Of a DNA stretch of 64,000 nucleotides, positions 1 to 7,543 are shown one piece after another. Numbering within the stretch: position 1 is the first letter of the stretch; each line of letters opens with the position of its first letter. Source of the stretch: Mycolicibacterium arenosum (GTDB taxonomy: Bacteria; Actinomycetota; Actinomycetes; Mycobacteriales; Mycobacteriaceae); assembly GCF_024320865.1 (NCBI RefSeq), contig NZ_JANDBD010000010.1, forward strand, positions 124,001 to 188,000. Reading direction: 5' to 3'. A program made the position numbers and the translations under genes. The notes below the pieces were generated by a model. It was given only the letters and a program-made list of their open reading frames with translations. It made no database searches and was not told the origin of the DNA.

Positions 1-396
1 GCGGTTGCGCTCCAGTACCTCGTCCAGGATCGGCCGGTGTCCTCTGGACTCCAGCAGCAGCGCCTTGACGCCGCGCTGGTGCAGGCAGCCGTCGAGGTAC
101 GCGTGCGCCGCGCGCTGCAGGCGCACACGCCCCGCGGGCACGCCGCTGATCGCCGCCTGAATCTGCTCGCCGAGGTCGTCGTGGAACCGGCGGTGAAGCG
201 CCAGCAGGTACGACGTGCGGTCCGAGAAGTGATGGAAGAAGGTGCCTTTCGAGACCTGCGCTTCGGCCACGATGGCGTTGACGCTGAGCCCCTCCAGGCC
301 GAGTCGCTCGGCGAGCAGTAGCCCCGACTCGATGAGCTTCGCTCTGGTCTGCTCGGCTGCCGCGGCTCGCATGGTCGGTTTCGGAGGTGCATCCAC
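1..396 (-). CDS. TetR-family regulator, C-terminus cut by the window edge
   Basis: Transcriptional repressor, incomplete: 132 codons are visible and the gene runs off the left edge. The visible part has a classic TetR N-terminal helix-turn-helix (EGLSVNAIVAEAQVSKGTFF, then HHFSDRTSYLL) at about residues 35-65. The GTG at 396 is chosen because a purine-rich AAGGGGAC lies just upstream; an ATG at 372 is the alternative. It is divergent from the alpha/beta hydrolase at 481, and a palindrome sits between them, so it probably represses that gene and itself. The effector cannot be inferred. TetR assignment is secure; the target is inference. Confidence 0.88.
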   Translation of the reverse strand, partial: MDAPPKPTMRAAAAEQTRAKLIESGLLLAERLGLEGLSVNAIVAEAQVSKGTFFHHFSDRTSYLLALHRRFHDDLGEQIQAAISGVPAGRVRLQRAAHAYLDGCLHQRGVKALLLESRGHRPILDEVLERNR

Positions 397-445
397 TGTC
401 GTCGTCCCCTTGCCATCGTGATCGCCCGAGCCTACTGTAACTCAC

Positions 446-463
446 TGACCGACCGACCGGTCA
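446..463. promoter_or_regulatory. Probable TetR operator
   Basis: Imperfect palindrome with arms TGACCG and CGGTCA separated by 6 bp, between the divergent TetR gene (start 396) and the hydrolase (start 481). Size, symmetry and position fit a TetR-family operator able to control both genes. Binding is inferred. Confidence 0.6.
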
Positions 464-480
464 ATGACAGGGGAGGCGCG

Positions 481-1302
481 ATGCCGATGCTGACGCTGAG
501 CCACGCGGCCGTTCGGTACGCCGAGGTGGGCGCCGGCCCGCCCCTGCTGGCGCTGCATGCGAACCTCCACGGCAGTGCCGACTACGCGCACGTCGCCGCC
601 GAGCTGGCGCGCGAACACCGGCTCATCACCCTCGACTGGCCCGGCCACGGTGGCTCCCCCGCATCCGAGAAGCCCTTGACCGCAGCGCAACTCGGCGATC
701 TCGCCGTGGAGTTCGTCGACCGCCTCGGACTGACGAACCTGGTGGTCATCGGGAACTCGGTCGGCGGCTACGCGGCCTGCCGCATCGCGATCGAGCGGCC
801 GGAGCGCGTCGCGGGTGTGGTGCTCGTCAACACCGGTGGGTTCACTCCGCACACTCCGGTCAGCCGAGCGTTCTGCGCGCTGCTCGGTCGACCCGGCGTC
901 CTGCGCGCGGTCGCGCCGTACTTCGCACGGGCCTACATGCGACCGCGCACGGCCGCCGACCGCGAGGTCGTCGCCAGAGTGCGAGCCGCGTCGCGGACAT
1001 CCGCGGGTGCGCGCACCGGCGCGGCCCTGTGGCGCAGCTTCACCGAACCCGCACACGACCTCCGCGACAGGGCCGGGGCGATCACCGTTCCGGCGTTGAT
1101 CACTTGGGGCGCAAAGGATCCCACTGCACCGCTCGCATGGGGCCGGCTGGTGGCCGCCGCCATTCCCGGTGCCCGCCTGGTGGCACTGCCGACGGGGCAC
1201 GTCGCCTTCACCTCCGATCCCGACGCGTGGCTGCGCGAGGTGCTGCCCTTTCTCGCGCAGGCCTCAGTCGGCTGCGCGGACGGGCCTGCGGCCGGCGGCT
1301 GA
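481..1302 (+). CDS. Alpha/beta-hydrolase fold protein
   Basis: 273-aa cytoplasmic alpha/beta hydrolase. The nucleophile elbow GNSVGG is at about residues 94-99 (Ser in the middle), an acid is likely in WGAKDP, and the histidine in PTGHVAF; an HG-type oxyanion region is not obvious. The open frame extends back to 418, but the ATG at 481 has a good ribosome site (GGGGAGG) and starts at the normal family position. It is divergent from a TetR gene across an operator-like palindrome, so it is probably induced by a small hydrophobic molecule. Its 3' end overlaps the convergent DUF5701 gene by 39 bp. Substrate unknown (ester, epoxide or C-C bond hydrolysis are all possible). Confidence 0.85.
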   Translation: MPMLTLSHAAVRYAEVGAGPPLLALHANLHGSADYAHVAAELAREHRLITLDWPGHGGSPASEKPLTAAQLGDLAVEFVDRLGLTNLVVIGNSVGGYAACRIAIERPERVAGVVLVNTGGFTPHTPVSRAFCALLGRPGVLRAVAPYFARAYMRPRTAADREVVARVRAASRTSAGARTGAALWRSFTEPAHDLRDRAGAITVPALITWGAKDPTAPLAWGRLVAAAIPGARLVALPTGHVAFTSDPDAWLREVLPFLAQASVGCADGPAAGG

Positions 1303-1920
1303 CGCAATCCCCAGCCACGTGTGCCGGTTACCCGCCCAGCACCAGCCGACCTTCGGCGCGTGGCGATGCTCGGGCCCGTCGCGGCCGGTGCCGTTGCTGA
1401 TCCACAGGGCCGGGGTGCGAGTGTCGAACGCGCCGTTCGGCTTTCGCTTACGCGAACCGATCGTCATGAAGCAGGAGTTGCGTTCGAGCACATCGGGGCG
1501 GTGCAGCAGCCAGTACAGCCCCTCGGTGAGGAGCAGCGGTGTCCGGCCCGCGGCAGCGATCGCAGGCGCCGCCTCGTCGGGGCTCCAGTTGCGCATCTCG
1601 TCACCGCGGTCCGGATCGTCGACGACGTAGCCGGGTGCGTCGGGGAGCGCCATCACGGCGTCGAACTCGTCGACGTCCGCGAAGTCGGTCACCACGAACG
1701 CCTGCCTGCCGTCGACGCGGACCAACGGCGCGAGCGCGGAGGCGGGTACGACCGTCGGGTGCAGCACCACCAGTGCGCCGTCGTCGACGTCCGGCGCCAG
1801 GTCCCGCAACGCCGTGGCGGACAGCCCGGCGATGTCGTGGACCCCGAGGGCGATCAGGCGCTCGACCTGGGCGGAGACGGTGGGCAGGGACGATGAGACA
1901 GTGGGTTCGCGTGTCGTCAC
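1264..1920 (-). CDS. DUF5701-family protein
   Basis: 218-aa protein of unknown function. The conserved C-terminal part (SCFMTIGSRKRK, then RTPALWISNGTGRDG and APKVGWCWAGNRHTWLG) matches what I recall of the actinobacterial DUF5701 family, and the length fits. No signal peptide or membrane segment is seen. GTG start at 1920. It overlaps the end of the hydrolase tail to tail and is divergent from the GntR regulator; the perfect palindrome at 1958-1973 lies in the shared promoter region, so it may belong to the same regulon. Family name is from memory; no function is proposed. Confidence 0.7.
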   Translation of the reverse strand: MTTREPTVSSSLPTVSAQVERLIALGVHDIAGLSATALRDLAPDVDDGALVVLHPTVVPASALAPLVRVDGRQAFVVTDFADVDEFDAVMALPDAPGYVVDDPDRGDEMRNWSPDEAAPAIAAAGRTPLLLTEGLYWLLHRPDVLERNSCFMTIGSRKRKPNGAFDTRTPALWISNGTGRDGPEHRHAPKVGWCWAGNRHTWLGIASAAGRRPVRAAD

Positions 1921-1957
1921 GTGCCCGCAACGACGCGGCGAGCGGGAAAAGTTCCTA

Positions 1958-1973
1958 CGATTGTCGACAATCG
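1958..1973. promoter_or_regulatory. GntR/FadR-type operator upstream of the GntR gene
   Basis: Perfect 16-bp palindrome CGATTGTCGACAATCG. The core TTGTCGACAA fits the TnGT...ACnA half-site pattern of FCD-type GntR regulators. It lies between the divergent DUF5701 and GntR genes, and a related site precedes the amidase gene at 2727-2743, which suggests autoregulation plus control of the amidase operon. Confidence 0.7.
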
Positions 1974-2004
1974 GCGATCATCGACGGCAGGAGGCGACCA
2001 ACGG

Positions 2005-2688
2005 ATGGGGTCGGCCAGGCTCGACACACCGCGTTCCGGTCTGCCCGTATCGCTCGTCGACGTGGCCGAGCACCGGTTGCGTGATGCGATCCTCCGCGGT
2101 GCGCTGCAACCGGGCGACAAGATCGTCGAGGAGCAACTCTGCGCGGACCTCGGCATCAGCCGGGCGCCGCTGCGGGAGGCGCTGCGACTGCTCGCCCAAC
2201 AGGGGTTGGTCGAGCACCTGCCCCGCCGTGGGTCCAGGGTCACCGAGTGGTCCACCTCCGACATCCTGCAGCTGTTCGCACTGCGGCACGTGCTCGAACG
2301 GCACGCGATCGAGTCGGCACTCCCCCTGCCGGAGCCCGTGACCGCGCTGGCGCCGGTGCGCGACGCCCTCGAACGGATGCGCCGGGCGCCCGACGACCTG
2401 GAGCGCGACGACGCCCACCGCGCCTTCCACGCCGAGGTCGTGGGCCTCGCCGACAACCGGCAACTCGACATCGCGCTGGCGCCGATCCTGGTCAAGCTGC
2501 AGCTGCCGATGGCGATGAACCTGCGCGAGGAGGCGCGTCACCACCGGGCCGACGACGGCATCACCCGGCACGAGGCGATTCTCTGCGCGTTGGAGACCAA
2601 CGTCGCCGCGACGGTCATCACGGCTCTCGAGGATCACGGTCACCTGCACTATCTCGGCCTCGAAGACGACACCCGGCGAGATCGCTAA
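2005..2688 (+). CDS. GntR-family (FCD) transcriptional regulator
   Basis: 227-aa regulator with an N-terminal winged helix-turn-helix (LGISRAPLREALRLLAQQGL, then PRRGSRV) and an all-helical C-terminal FCD ligand domain with metal/acid-binding His candidates (DAHRAFH, HHRADDGITRHEAIL). The frame is open from 1921, but the ATG at 2005 is preceded by an AGGAGG-like site about 10 bases away and places the HTH normally. The perfect palindrome in its own promoter and a related site before the next gene point to control of the amidase, hydrolase and permease genes downstream. The likely signal is an intermediate or substrate of that pathway. Confidence 0.88.
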   Translation: MGSARLDTPRSGLPVSLVDVAEHRLRDAILRGALQPGDKIVEEQLCADLGISRAPLREALRLLAQQGLVEHLPRRGSRVTEWSTSDILQLFALRHVLERHAIESALPLPEPVTALAPVRDALERMRRAPDDLERDDAHRAFHAEVVGLADNRQLDIALAPILVKLQLPMAMNLREEARHHRADDGITRHEAILCALETNVAATVITALEDHGHLHYLGLEDDTRRDR

Positions 2689-2726
2689 CACGATCGAAAC
2701 CCGGCTGTACCGCGATCGCCATGATT

Positions 2727-2743
2727 CTGTCGACAATCGACAG
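2727..2743 (+). promoter_or_regulatory. GntR operator at the amidase start
   Basis: Inverted repeat CTGTCGA-CAA-TCGACAG; it contains TGTCGACAATCG, identical to the right part of the 1958-1973 palindrome. It ends 2 bases before the ATG at 2746, so a bound regulator would block transcription start. There is no room for a ribosome-binding site, which suggests a leaderless message. Confidence 0.6.
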
Positions 2744-2745
2744 AC

Positions 2746-4164
2746 ATGGGATACGAGGTGGGCGCCCCCGCAATCGGGCCGTCAGTGGAGGAGATCCTCG
2801 CGTCGCATGCGAGCGGCACCGGGTCACCCACCAAGACGGCGCTGCGAGTAGCGGATTCGATCGCGGCGCGCGGGGACGACGGCACCTGGCTGTCGACGGT
2901 CCCCCGCGAGGACCTGCTCGCCGCGGCCGCCGACGTCGAGAACCGTCCCGGCGCACGTACGCTGCCGCTGTACGGCGTGCCGTTCGGCGTGAAGGACAGC
3001 ATCGACGTCGAGGGTGTGCCGACCACGCTGTCCTGTCCCGACTACGCGTACACCGCGACGGCGACAGCGCCGGCGGTGCAGCGGCTGCTCGATGCGGGCG
3101 CGCTGTACGTGGGCAAGACCAACCTCGACCAGTTCGCAACTGGACTCAACGGCACCCGGACTCCGTACACCGTCCCGCGCAGCGTCTACGGCAACGAGCT
3201 GATCTCCGGCGGGTCGAGTTCGGGATCGGCGCTGGCCGTCGCACTCGGGCAGGTGCCCTTCGCGGTCGCGACCGACACCGCCGGCTCGGGGCGGGTCCCC
3301 GCCGCGCTCAACGGCGTCGTCGGGTACAAACCGTCGCGCGGACTGATCAGCACCGTCGGTCTGGTGCCCGCGTGCAAGTCGCTCGACTGCATCAGCCTGA
3401 TGGCGGGCTGCATCGACGACGTCGACCGGGTGCGCGCCGTGATGGTCGGCCGCGACGACGACGACCCCTGGTCCCGCGACGCCGGCCCCGGTTACACCGG
3501 GGGTCGCATCCGGATCGGCCTGCCGCCCGTCGACGAGCTCGAGTTCTTCGGCGACGACGAGATGCGCAGCGCGCACCTGGCCTTCCGCGCCCGCGTGGAA
3601 CGGTTCGGCGACGTCGTCGAGATGTCGCTTGCGCCGTTCCTCGCGGCGGGTGAACTGCTGTACCAGGGCCCGTGGGTCGCCGAGCGGCTGGTGGAGTTCG
3701 CGGACTTCCTGGCCGAGCATCCCGACTCGATCCACCCGGTGGTCAGGGACATCCTGCGCAGCGGCGAGAAGTACAGCGCGAAAGACGCTTTCGCCGCTCT
3801 GCAGCGGCTGCAGGAGCTCAAGGCCGAGGTGGGCAGGCTGTGGCAGCGGATGGACGCGCTCGTGGTGCCCACCATCGGCACGACGTTCACCGTCGACGAG
3901 GTGCAGGCCCGGCCCATCGAGTGCAACACGATGCTCGGCCACTACACCCACTTCGGCAACCTGCTGGACCTGCTCGGCGTCGCCGTCCCACTGGGTACGA
4001 CTCCGAGCGGACGACCCTACAGCGCAACGATTCTCGCGGCAGCGTGCACCGATGACATCGCCCTGCACCTCGCCGCCGCCGTGCTCGACGAGCCCAGGCG
4101 AACGGGCGCGGGCATCGCAGCCGTCCCGTCACCATCACCCAGCACCGTCGAGGAGTCCGTATGA
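2746..4164 (+). CDS. atzF: Allophanate hydrolase-like amidase (AtzF type)
   Basis: 472-aa amidase-signature enzyme. The Ser-cis-Ser-Lys triad is visible: Lys83 in GVKDSID, Ser157 in GGSSSGS, and nucleophile Ser181 in TDTAGSGRVPAA. Surrounding motifs (YGVPFGVKDSID, GKTNLDQFATGL, PACKSLDCIS) are those of allophanate hydrolase/DUR1,2-type enzymes rather than generic amidases. Predicted reaction: allophanate + water to ammonia and CO2. AtzF of Pseudomonas is about 600 aa; this protein has only the amidase domain and lacks the extra C-terminal domain, as many family members do. It overlaps the next gene by ATGA and has a GntR operator at its start. Family call is strong; substrate is inferred from motifs and neighbour. 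Confidence 0.8.
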   Translation: MGYEVGAPAIGPSVEEILASHASGTGSPTKTALRVADSIAARGDDGTWLSTVPREDLLAAAADVENRPGARTLPLYGVPFGVKDSIDVEGVPTTLSCPDYAYTATATAPAVQRLLDAGALYVGKTNLDQFATGLNGTRTPYTVPRSVYGNELISGGSSSGSALAVALGQVPFAVATDTAGSGRVPAALNGVVGYKPSRGLISTVGLVPACKSLDCISLMAGCIDDVDRVRAVMVGRDDDDPWSRDAGPGYTGGRIRIGLPPVDELEFFGDDEMRSAHLAFRARVERFGDVVEMSLAPFLAAGELLYQGPWVAERLVEFADFLAEHPDSIHPVVRDILRSGEKYSAKDAFAALQRLQELKAEVGRLWQRMDALVVPTIGTTFTVDEVQARPIECNTMLGHYTHFGNLLDLLGVAVPLGTTPSGRPYSATILAAACTDDIALHLAAAVLDEPRRTGAGIAAVPSPSPSTVEESV

Positions 4165-4853
4165 GCCGCACCGTGTCCATCCCCGCCGAGCCGGGCCCGC
4201 TCACCCTCGAGGCCGGCAAGACCGCACTCGTCGTGATCGACATGCAGCGGGATTTCCTGCTGCCCGGCGGTTTCGGGGAGAGCCTCGGCAACGACGTCGA
4301 TCAGCTGCTGAAGGTGGTGCCGCCGCTGGCGGCGCTGATCGCCGCGGCGCGAGCGGCCGGCATGCTCGTCATCCACACCCGCGAAGGGCACGAACCCGAT
4401 CTGTCCGACTGCCCACCCGCCAAGCTCAACCGTGGCGCGCCGTCGAAGCGCATCGGCGACCCCGGCAGATACGGCCGCATCCTCATCCGCGGCGAGTACG
4501 GCCACGACATCGTCGACGAACTCGCGCCCATCGACGGCGAGGTCGTCATCGACAAGCCGGGAAAGGGCGCGTTCTACGCCACGCCGCTACAGGACGTCCT
4601 CGACGAACACGGCATCACGTCGCTCCTCGTCACCGGTGTCACCACCGAGGTCTGCGTCCACACCACCACCCGTGAGGCCAACGACCGCGGCTACGAGTGC
4701 CTGGTGGTATCCGACTGTGTCGGTTCGTATTTCCCCGAATTCCAGCGTGTCGGCCTCGAGATGATCAAGGCGCAGGGCGGCATCTTCGGGTGGGTCGCCG
4801 ACACCTCGGTGGTCATCCCCGCACTCCAGCAACTCACCGTCACCGCAGCCTGA
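4161..4853 (+). CDS. biuH: Cysteine hydrolase of isochorismatase fold, probable biuret amidohydrolase
   Basis: 230 aa. The isochorismatase-family triad is Asp27 (VVIDMQRDF), Lys132 (IDKPGKGAF) and Cys165 (TTEVCVHTT). The segments HTREGHEPDLSDCP, IGDPGRYGRILIRGEYG and REANDRGYECLVVSDC match my memory of Rhizobium biuret hydrolase BiuH, which makes allophanate and ammonia from biuret. The product is exactly the substrate of the amidase encoded just upstream, with which it shares an ATGA overlap. Alternatives are triuret, ureidoacrylate or carbamoyl-amino-acid hydrolysis. Cytoplasmic, no signal peptide. Confidence 0.78.
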   Translation: MSRTVSIPAEPGPLTLEAGKTALVVIDMQRDFLLPGGFGESLGNDVDQLLKVVPPLAALIAAARAAGMLVIHTREGHEPDLSDCPPAKLNRGAPSKRIGDPGRYGRILIRGEYGHDIVDELAPIDGEVVIDKPGKGAFYATPLQDVLDEHGITSLLVTGVTTEVCVHTTTREANDRGYECLVVSDCVGSYFPEFQRVGLEMIKAQGGIFGWVADTSVVIPALQQLTVTAA

Positions 4854-4865
4854 AGGGGAGCGAAC

Positions 4866-6461
4866 ATGTCCGCAGAAGTCACCGATCCGCCTCTCGACGA
4901 GCCGGAAGCCAAGCCCGCACTGTCGATTCCGTGGTGGACCCGCGGCGACACCAACGCGTTCTTCGGGCTCGGCTTCAACATCCTGGTCAACGTTCTGACC
5001 CTGACGGGCCTGATGATCGGCGTCATCCAGGTGCCCGCGGGTGACGTGCTCGGCACCGTGCTGCCCGCGCTCGGCGTCGCGCTGATCCTCGGAAACCTGT
5101 ACTACACGTTCCTGGCCCGCCGGTTGGCCCGGCGCGAGAACCGCACGGACGTCACGGCTCTGCCATACGGCCCCAGCGTGCCGCACATGTTCATCGTCAT
5201 CTTCGTGGTGATGCTGCCGGTGTACCTCAACACCGACGACGCGATCCAGGCGTGGCAGGCCGGTCTGGCGTGGGCGTTCATGATCGGTGTGATCGTGATG
5301 ATCGGCGCGTTCGTCGGACCGTACATCCGCAAGCTCACACCGCGGGCGGCCATGCTGGGCACGCTGGCGGGCATATCCATCACGTTCATCTCGATGCGCC
5401 CCGCAGCGCAGATGTGGGAGGTGGCGTGGATCGGCCTGCCGGTCATGGCCATCATCCTCATCGGGTTCTTCACGAACATGCGGCTGCCGTTCGGCGTTCC
5501 GGTCGGACTCGCCGCCCTGCTCGTCGGTACGGCCATCGGCTGGATCGGTGGCTACATGTCGGCGCCCGATGTCGGCCAGGCCGTCTCCGACATCGCCGTC
5601 GGCATTCCGGATCTGCGGATCGACATGCTGCTGTCCGGACTGTCGAACCTGGCGCCGCTGCTGGGCACCGCGATCCCCCTGGGCGTCTACAACTTCACCG
5701 AGGCGATGAGCAACGTCGAGAGCGCCGCCGCCGCCGGTGACAACTACAACCTGCGCAGCGTGCTGCTGGCCGACGGCGCCGGCGCCGTCGTGGGATCGGC
5801 GTTCGGCTCGCCGTTCCCCCCGGCCGTCTACATCGGTCACCCCGGCTGGAAGGACGCGGGAGGCCGGGCGGGCTACTCGCTGGCCAGTGGCGTCGTCGTC
5901 GGAATCCTGTGTTTCCTCGGTCTTTTCGGGGTGCTCGACGCGCTTCTGCCGGTGCCCGCGATCGTGCCGATCCTGCTGTACATCGGGCTGCTGATCGGTG
6001 CGCAGGCCTTCCAGGCGGTGCCGCGCCTGCACGCGGTCGCAGTCGTGGCGGCCATCCTGCCCAACCTCGCGCAGTGGGCGCACGGGCTGATCGACAACGC
6101 GCTCAACGCGGCGGGGACGTCGGCGACCGAGGTGGGCATGGAGGCGCTCAACGGGGCCGGCGTGGTGTACGAGGGCCTCAAGACCCTCGGTGAGGGCGCG
6201 GTGCTCGTCGGCCTCGTCCTCGGCACGATGGTGACGCTCATCCTGGAGAAGAAGTTCCTCTACGCCGCGATCGCGTCGGTGGTCGGCGCGGTGCTGTCCT
6301 TCATCGGGCTCATTCACGCCCCCGCGGTGGCCTGGGCGGCGAATCCCCCTGTGGCGCTCGGCTATCTGTTCTTCGGACTGGTGTGCGTGCTGTTCTACTT
6401 CCTGCCCGGTGCGAAGGATCCGGTGGAGGTCGACGAAAGCGACGTCGTAGCGGGTCACTAA
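4866..6461 (+). CDS. NCS2-like (xanthine/uracil permease family) transporter
   Basis: 531-aa polytopic inner-membrane protein with about 12-14 hydrophobic segments, starting 12 bases after the hydrolase stop with a GGGGAGCG ribosome site. Internal features (DVTALPYGPSVPHMF, PLGVYNFTEAMSNVESAAAAGD, FGSPFPPAVYIGHPGWKDAGGR) resemble AzgA/NCS2-type nucleobase:cation symporters. In this operon it probably imports the urea-like substrate (biuret or a related amide or nitrogen heterocycle) for the two hydrolases; a purine or pyrimidine ring is also possible. It ends convergently with the cupin gene, overlapping by 4 bases. Confidence 0.75.
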   Translation: MSAEVTDPPLDEPEAKPALSIPWWTRGDTNAFFGLGFNILVNVLTLTGLMIGVIQVPAGDVLGTVLPALGVALILGNLYYTFLARRLARRENRTDVTALPYGPSVPHMFIVIFVVMLPVYLNTDDAIQAWQAGLAWAFMIGVIVMIGAFVGPYIRKLTPRAAMLGTLAGISITFISMRPAAQMWEVAWIGLPVMAIILIGFFTNMRLPFGVPVGLAALLVGTAIGWIGGYMSAPDVGQAVSDIAVGIPDLRIDMLLSGLSNLAPLLGTAIPLGVYNFTEAMSNVESAAAAGDNYNLRSVLLADGAGAVVGSAFGSPFPPAVYIGHPGWKDAGGRAGYSLASGVVVGILCFLGLFGVLDALLPVPAIVPILLYIGLLIGAQAFQAVPRLHAVAVVAAILPNLAQWAHGLIDNALNAAGTSATEVGMEALNGAGVVYEGLKTLGEGAVLVGLVLGTMVTLILEKKFLYAAIASVVGAVLSFIGLIHAPAVAWAANPPVALGYLFFGLVCVLFYFLPGAKDPVEVDESDVVAGH

Positions 6462-6850
6462 CCCGTCTGATCGGGGGTGAACGGGACGTCCGCTCCAGGG
6501 GCGAGCACGACGTACATGCGCCGCCACGGGTCCGTGCCGATGAGTCGCCACTGATGCCCGCTGCCGGTGGTGTCCTCGGCAAGCAGGACGTCACCGGGGT
6601 TGAGCGTGAACTCCTCGCCGTCGCGGGTGGAGAACTGCAGTGTGCCCGCCAGCGTCACGACGAGTTGCCGGACCGGGGCGGTGTGCCACGCCAGCGCGCC
6701 GCCGCCCGCCGTCTCCTCGAGGGTCACGTGCGTCGCCGGCAGGTTCGGCGACACCAAGTCGGCGTTGCGGCCGACGTCGACGGCGAGCGTGCCGATCTCC
6801 ACGTGCGAGGCGCCGTCGTCGCCGGTCCACAGCCGGACGCATCGGATCAT
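6458..6850 (-). CDS. Cupin-domain protein
   Basis: 130-aa single-domain cupin. The barrel shows WHTAPVRQLVVTLAGTLQ and the second motif GDVLLAEDTTGSGHQW, with PGDV typical of cupin motif 2. The frame opens at 6904, but the ATG at 6850 is preferred: a TACGGT -10-like hexamer ends 8 bases upstream, fitting a leaderless start, and the domain begins right after (MIRCVRLW). Divergent from a TetR gene. Function unknown; possibly a small sugar/acid-binding enzyme or sensor. Confidence 0.72.
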   Translation of the reverse strand: MIRCVRLWTGDDGASHVEIGTLAVDVGRNADLVSPNLPATHVTLEETAGGGALAWHTAPVRQLVVTLAGTLQFSTRDGEEFTLNPGDVLLAEDTTGSGHQWRLIGTDPWRRMYVVLAPGADVPFTPDQTG

Positions 6851-6946
6851 GGCGGTCACCGTAGTCCGCGAGATCGCCGTCACACCAGGTCCGAGTGGTG
6901 TCATAGCTAACCTATGTTTTCGTAGTCAGTTGTCCACGAAGTGACT

Positions 6947-6952
6947 TACGAT
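6947..6952 (+). promoter_or_regulatory. -10 element, leaderless promoter of the TetR gene
   Basis: TACGAT hexamer ending 6 bases before the ATG at 6959, so the predicted transcript would begin at or next to the start codon. An imperfect inverted repeat (AGTCA at 6924-6928 and TGACT at 6942-6946) overlaps it and could be the autoregulatory operator. No clear -35. Confidence 0.45.
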
Positions 6953-6958
6953 GGCGTC

Positions 6959-7528
6959 ATGGCTGCTCGCGCACACAGTGCCGACCCCCGCGCAGAACGC
7001 GTCCGCGCGCTGTTGCGGGACGCGGCTTTCGAGCTGGCACACGAGCGTCCGGTGGACGAGATCACCGTCGGCGACCTCGTCACCCGAGCGGGCGTTAGCA
7101 GGCAGGTCTTCTATCAGCACTTCACCGACCGCGACGATGCCGTCGCGACCGCGGTGACCGCGGCGTTCACCGCGGCGGCCAGCGGTGTCGACGGTGCCCC
7201 CCGAGCCCGGATCCTGGGCATCTTCGATGCGGCCGCCGACCATCGCGCCGTCTACCACAACGTGGTGCCGAGTGCGGTGACGCAACCGGTGGTGGCGGCG
7301 TTCCGCGCCGCACTCCAGCCGGCCTGCGAGGAGATGGCCCGCGCGGCCATGCCCGTCGTCGCATCGATCTCGGGCCTCGAACCCGACGCGGTCAGCCGCT
7401 TCCTCGTCGGCGGCTTCCAAGAGGTCCTTCGATCGTGGATGGAGGACCCCGACAGCCCGCCGCTCCGCGACCGGGTCGTCGCGGCGCTCGACACCGTCGA
7501 CGCCCTCCTCGGCCTCACTCACTCCTAA
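6959..7528 (+). CDS. TetR-family regulator
   Basis: 189-aa repressor with a canonical TetR HTH (PVDEITVGDLVTRAGVSRQV then FYQHFTDRDDAV) at about residues 30-65 and a helical ligand domain. An in-frame GTG at 6941 exists; ATG 6959 is preferred because of the -10 hexamer spacing. It lies 15 bases upstream of a membrane-protein gene on the same strand, a layout typical of a regulator co-transcribed with an export or envelope protein. Ligand unknown. Confidence 0.85.
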   Translation: MAARAHSADPRAERVRALLRDAAFELAHERPVDEITVGDLVTRAGVSRQVFYQHFTDRDDAVATAVTAAFTAAASGVDGAPRARILGIFDAAADHRAVYHNVVPSAVTQPVVAAFRAALQPACEEMARAAMPVVASISGLEPDAVSRFLVGGFQEVLRSWMEDPDSPPLRDRVVAALDTVDALLGLTHS

Positions 7529-7543
7529 TCGAAAGGCTCTGCC

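Noticed and set aside
4587..6551. Long minus-strand frame opposite the permease
   Set aside because: Arg/His/Asp-rich composition of an antisense shadow in GC-rich DNA; the plus-strand gene has clear membrane helices and family motifs.
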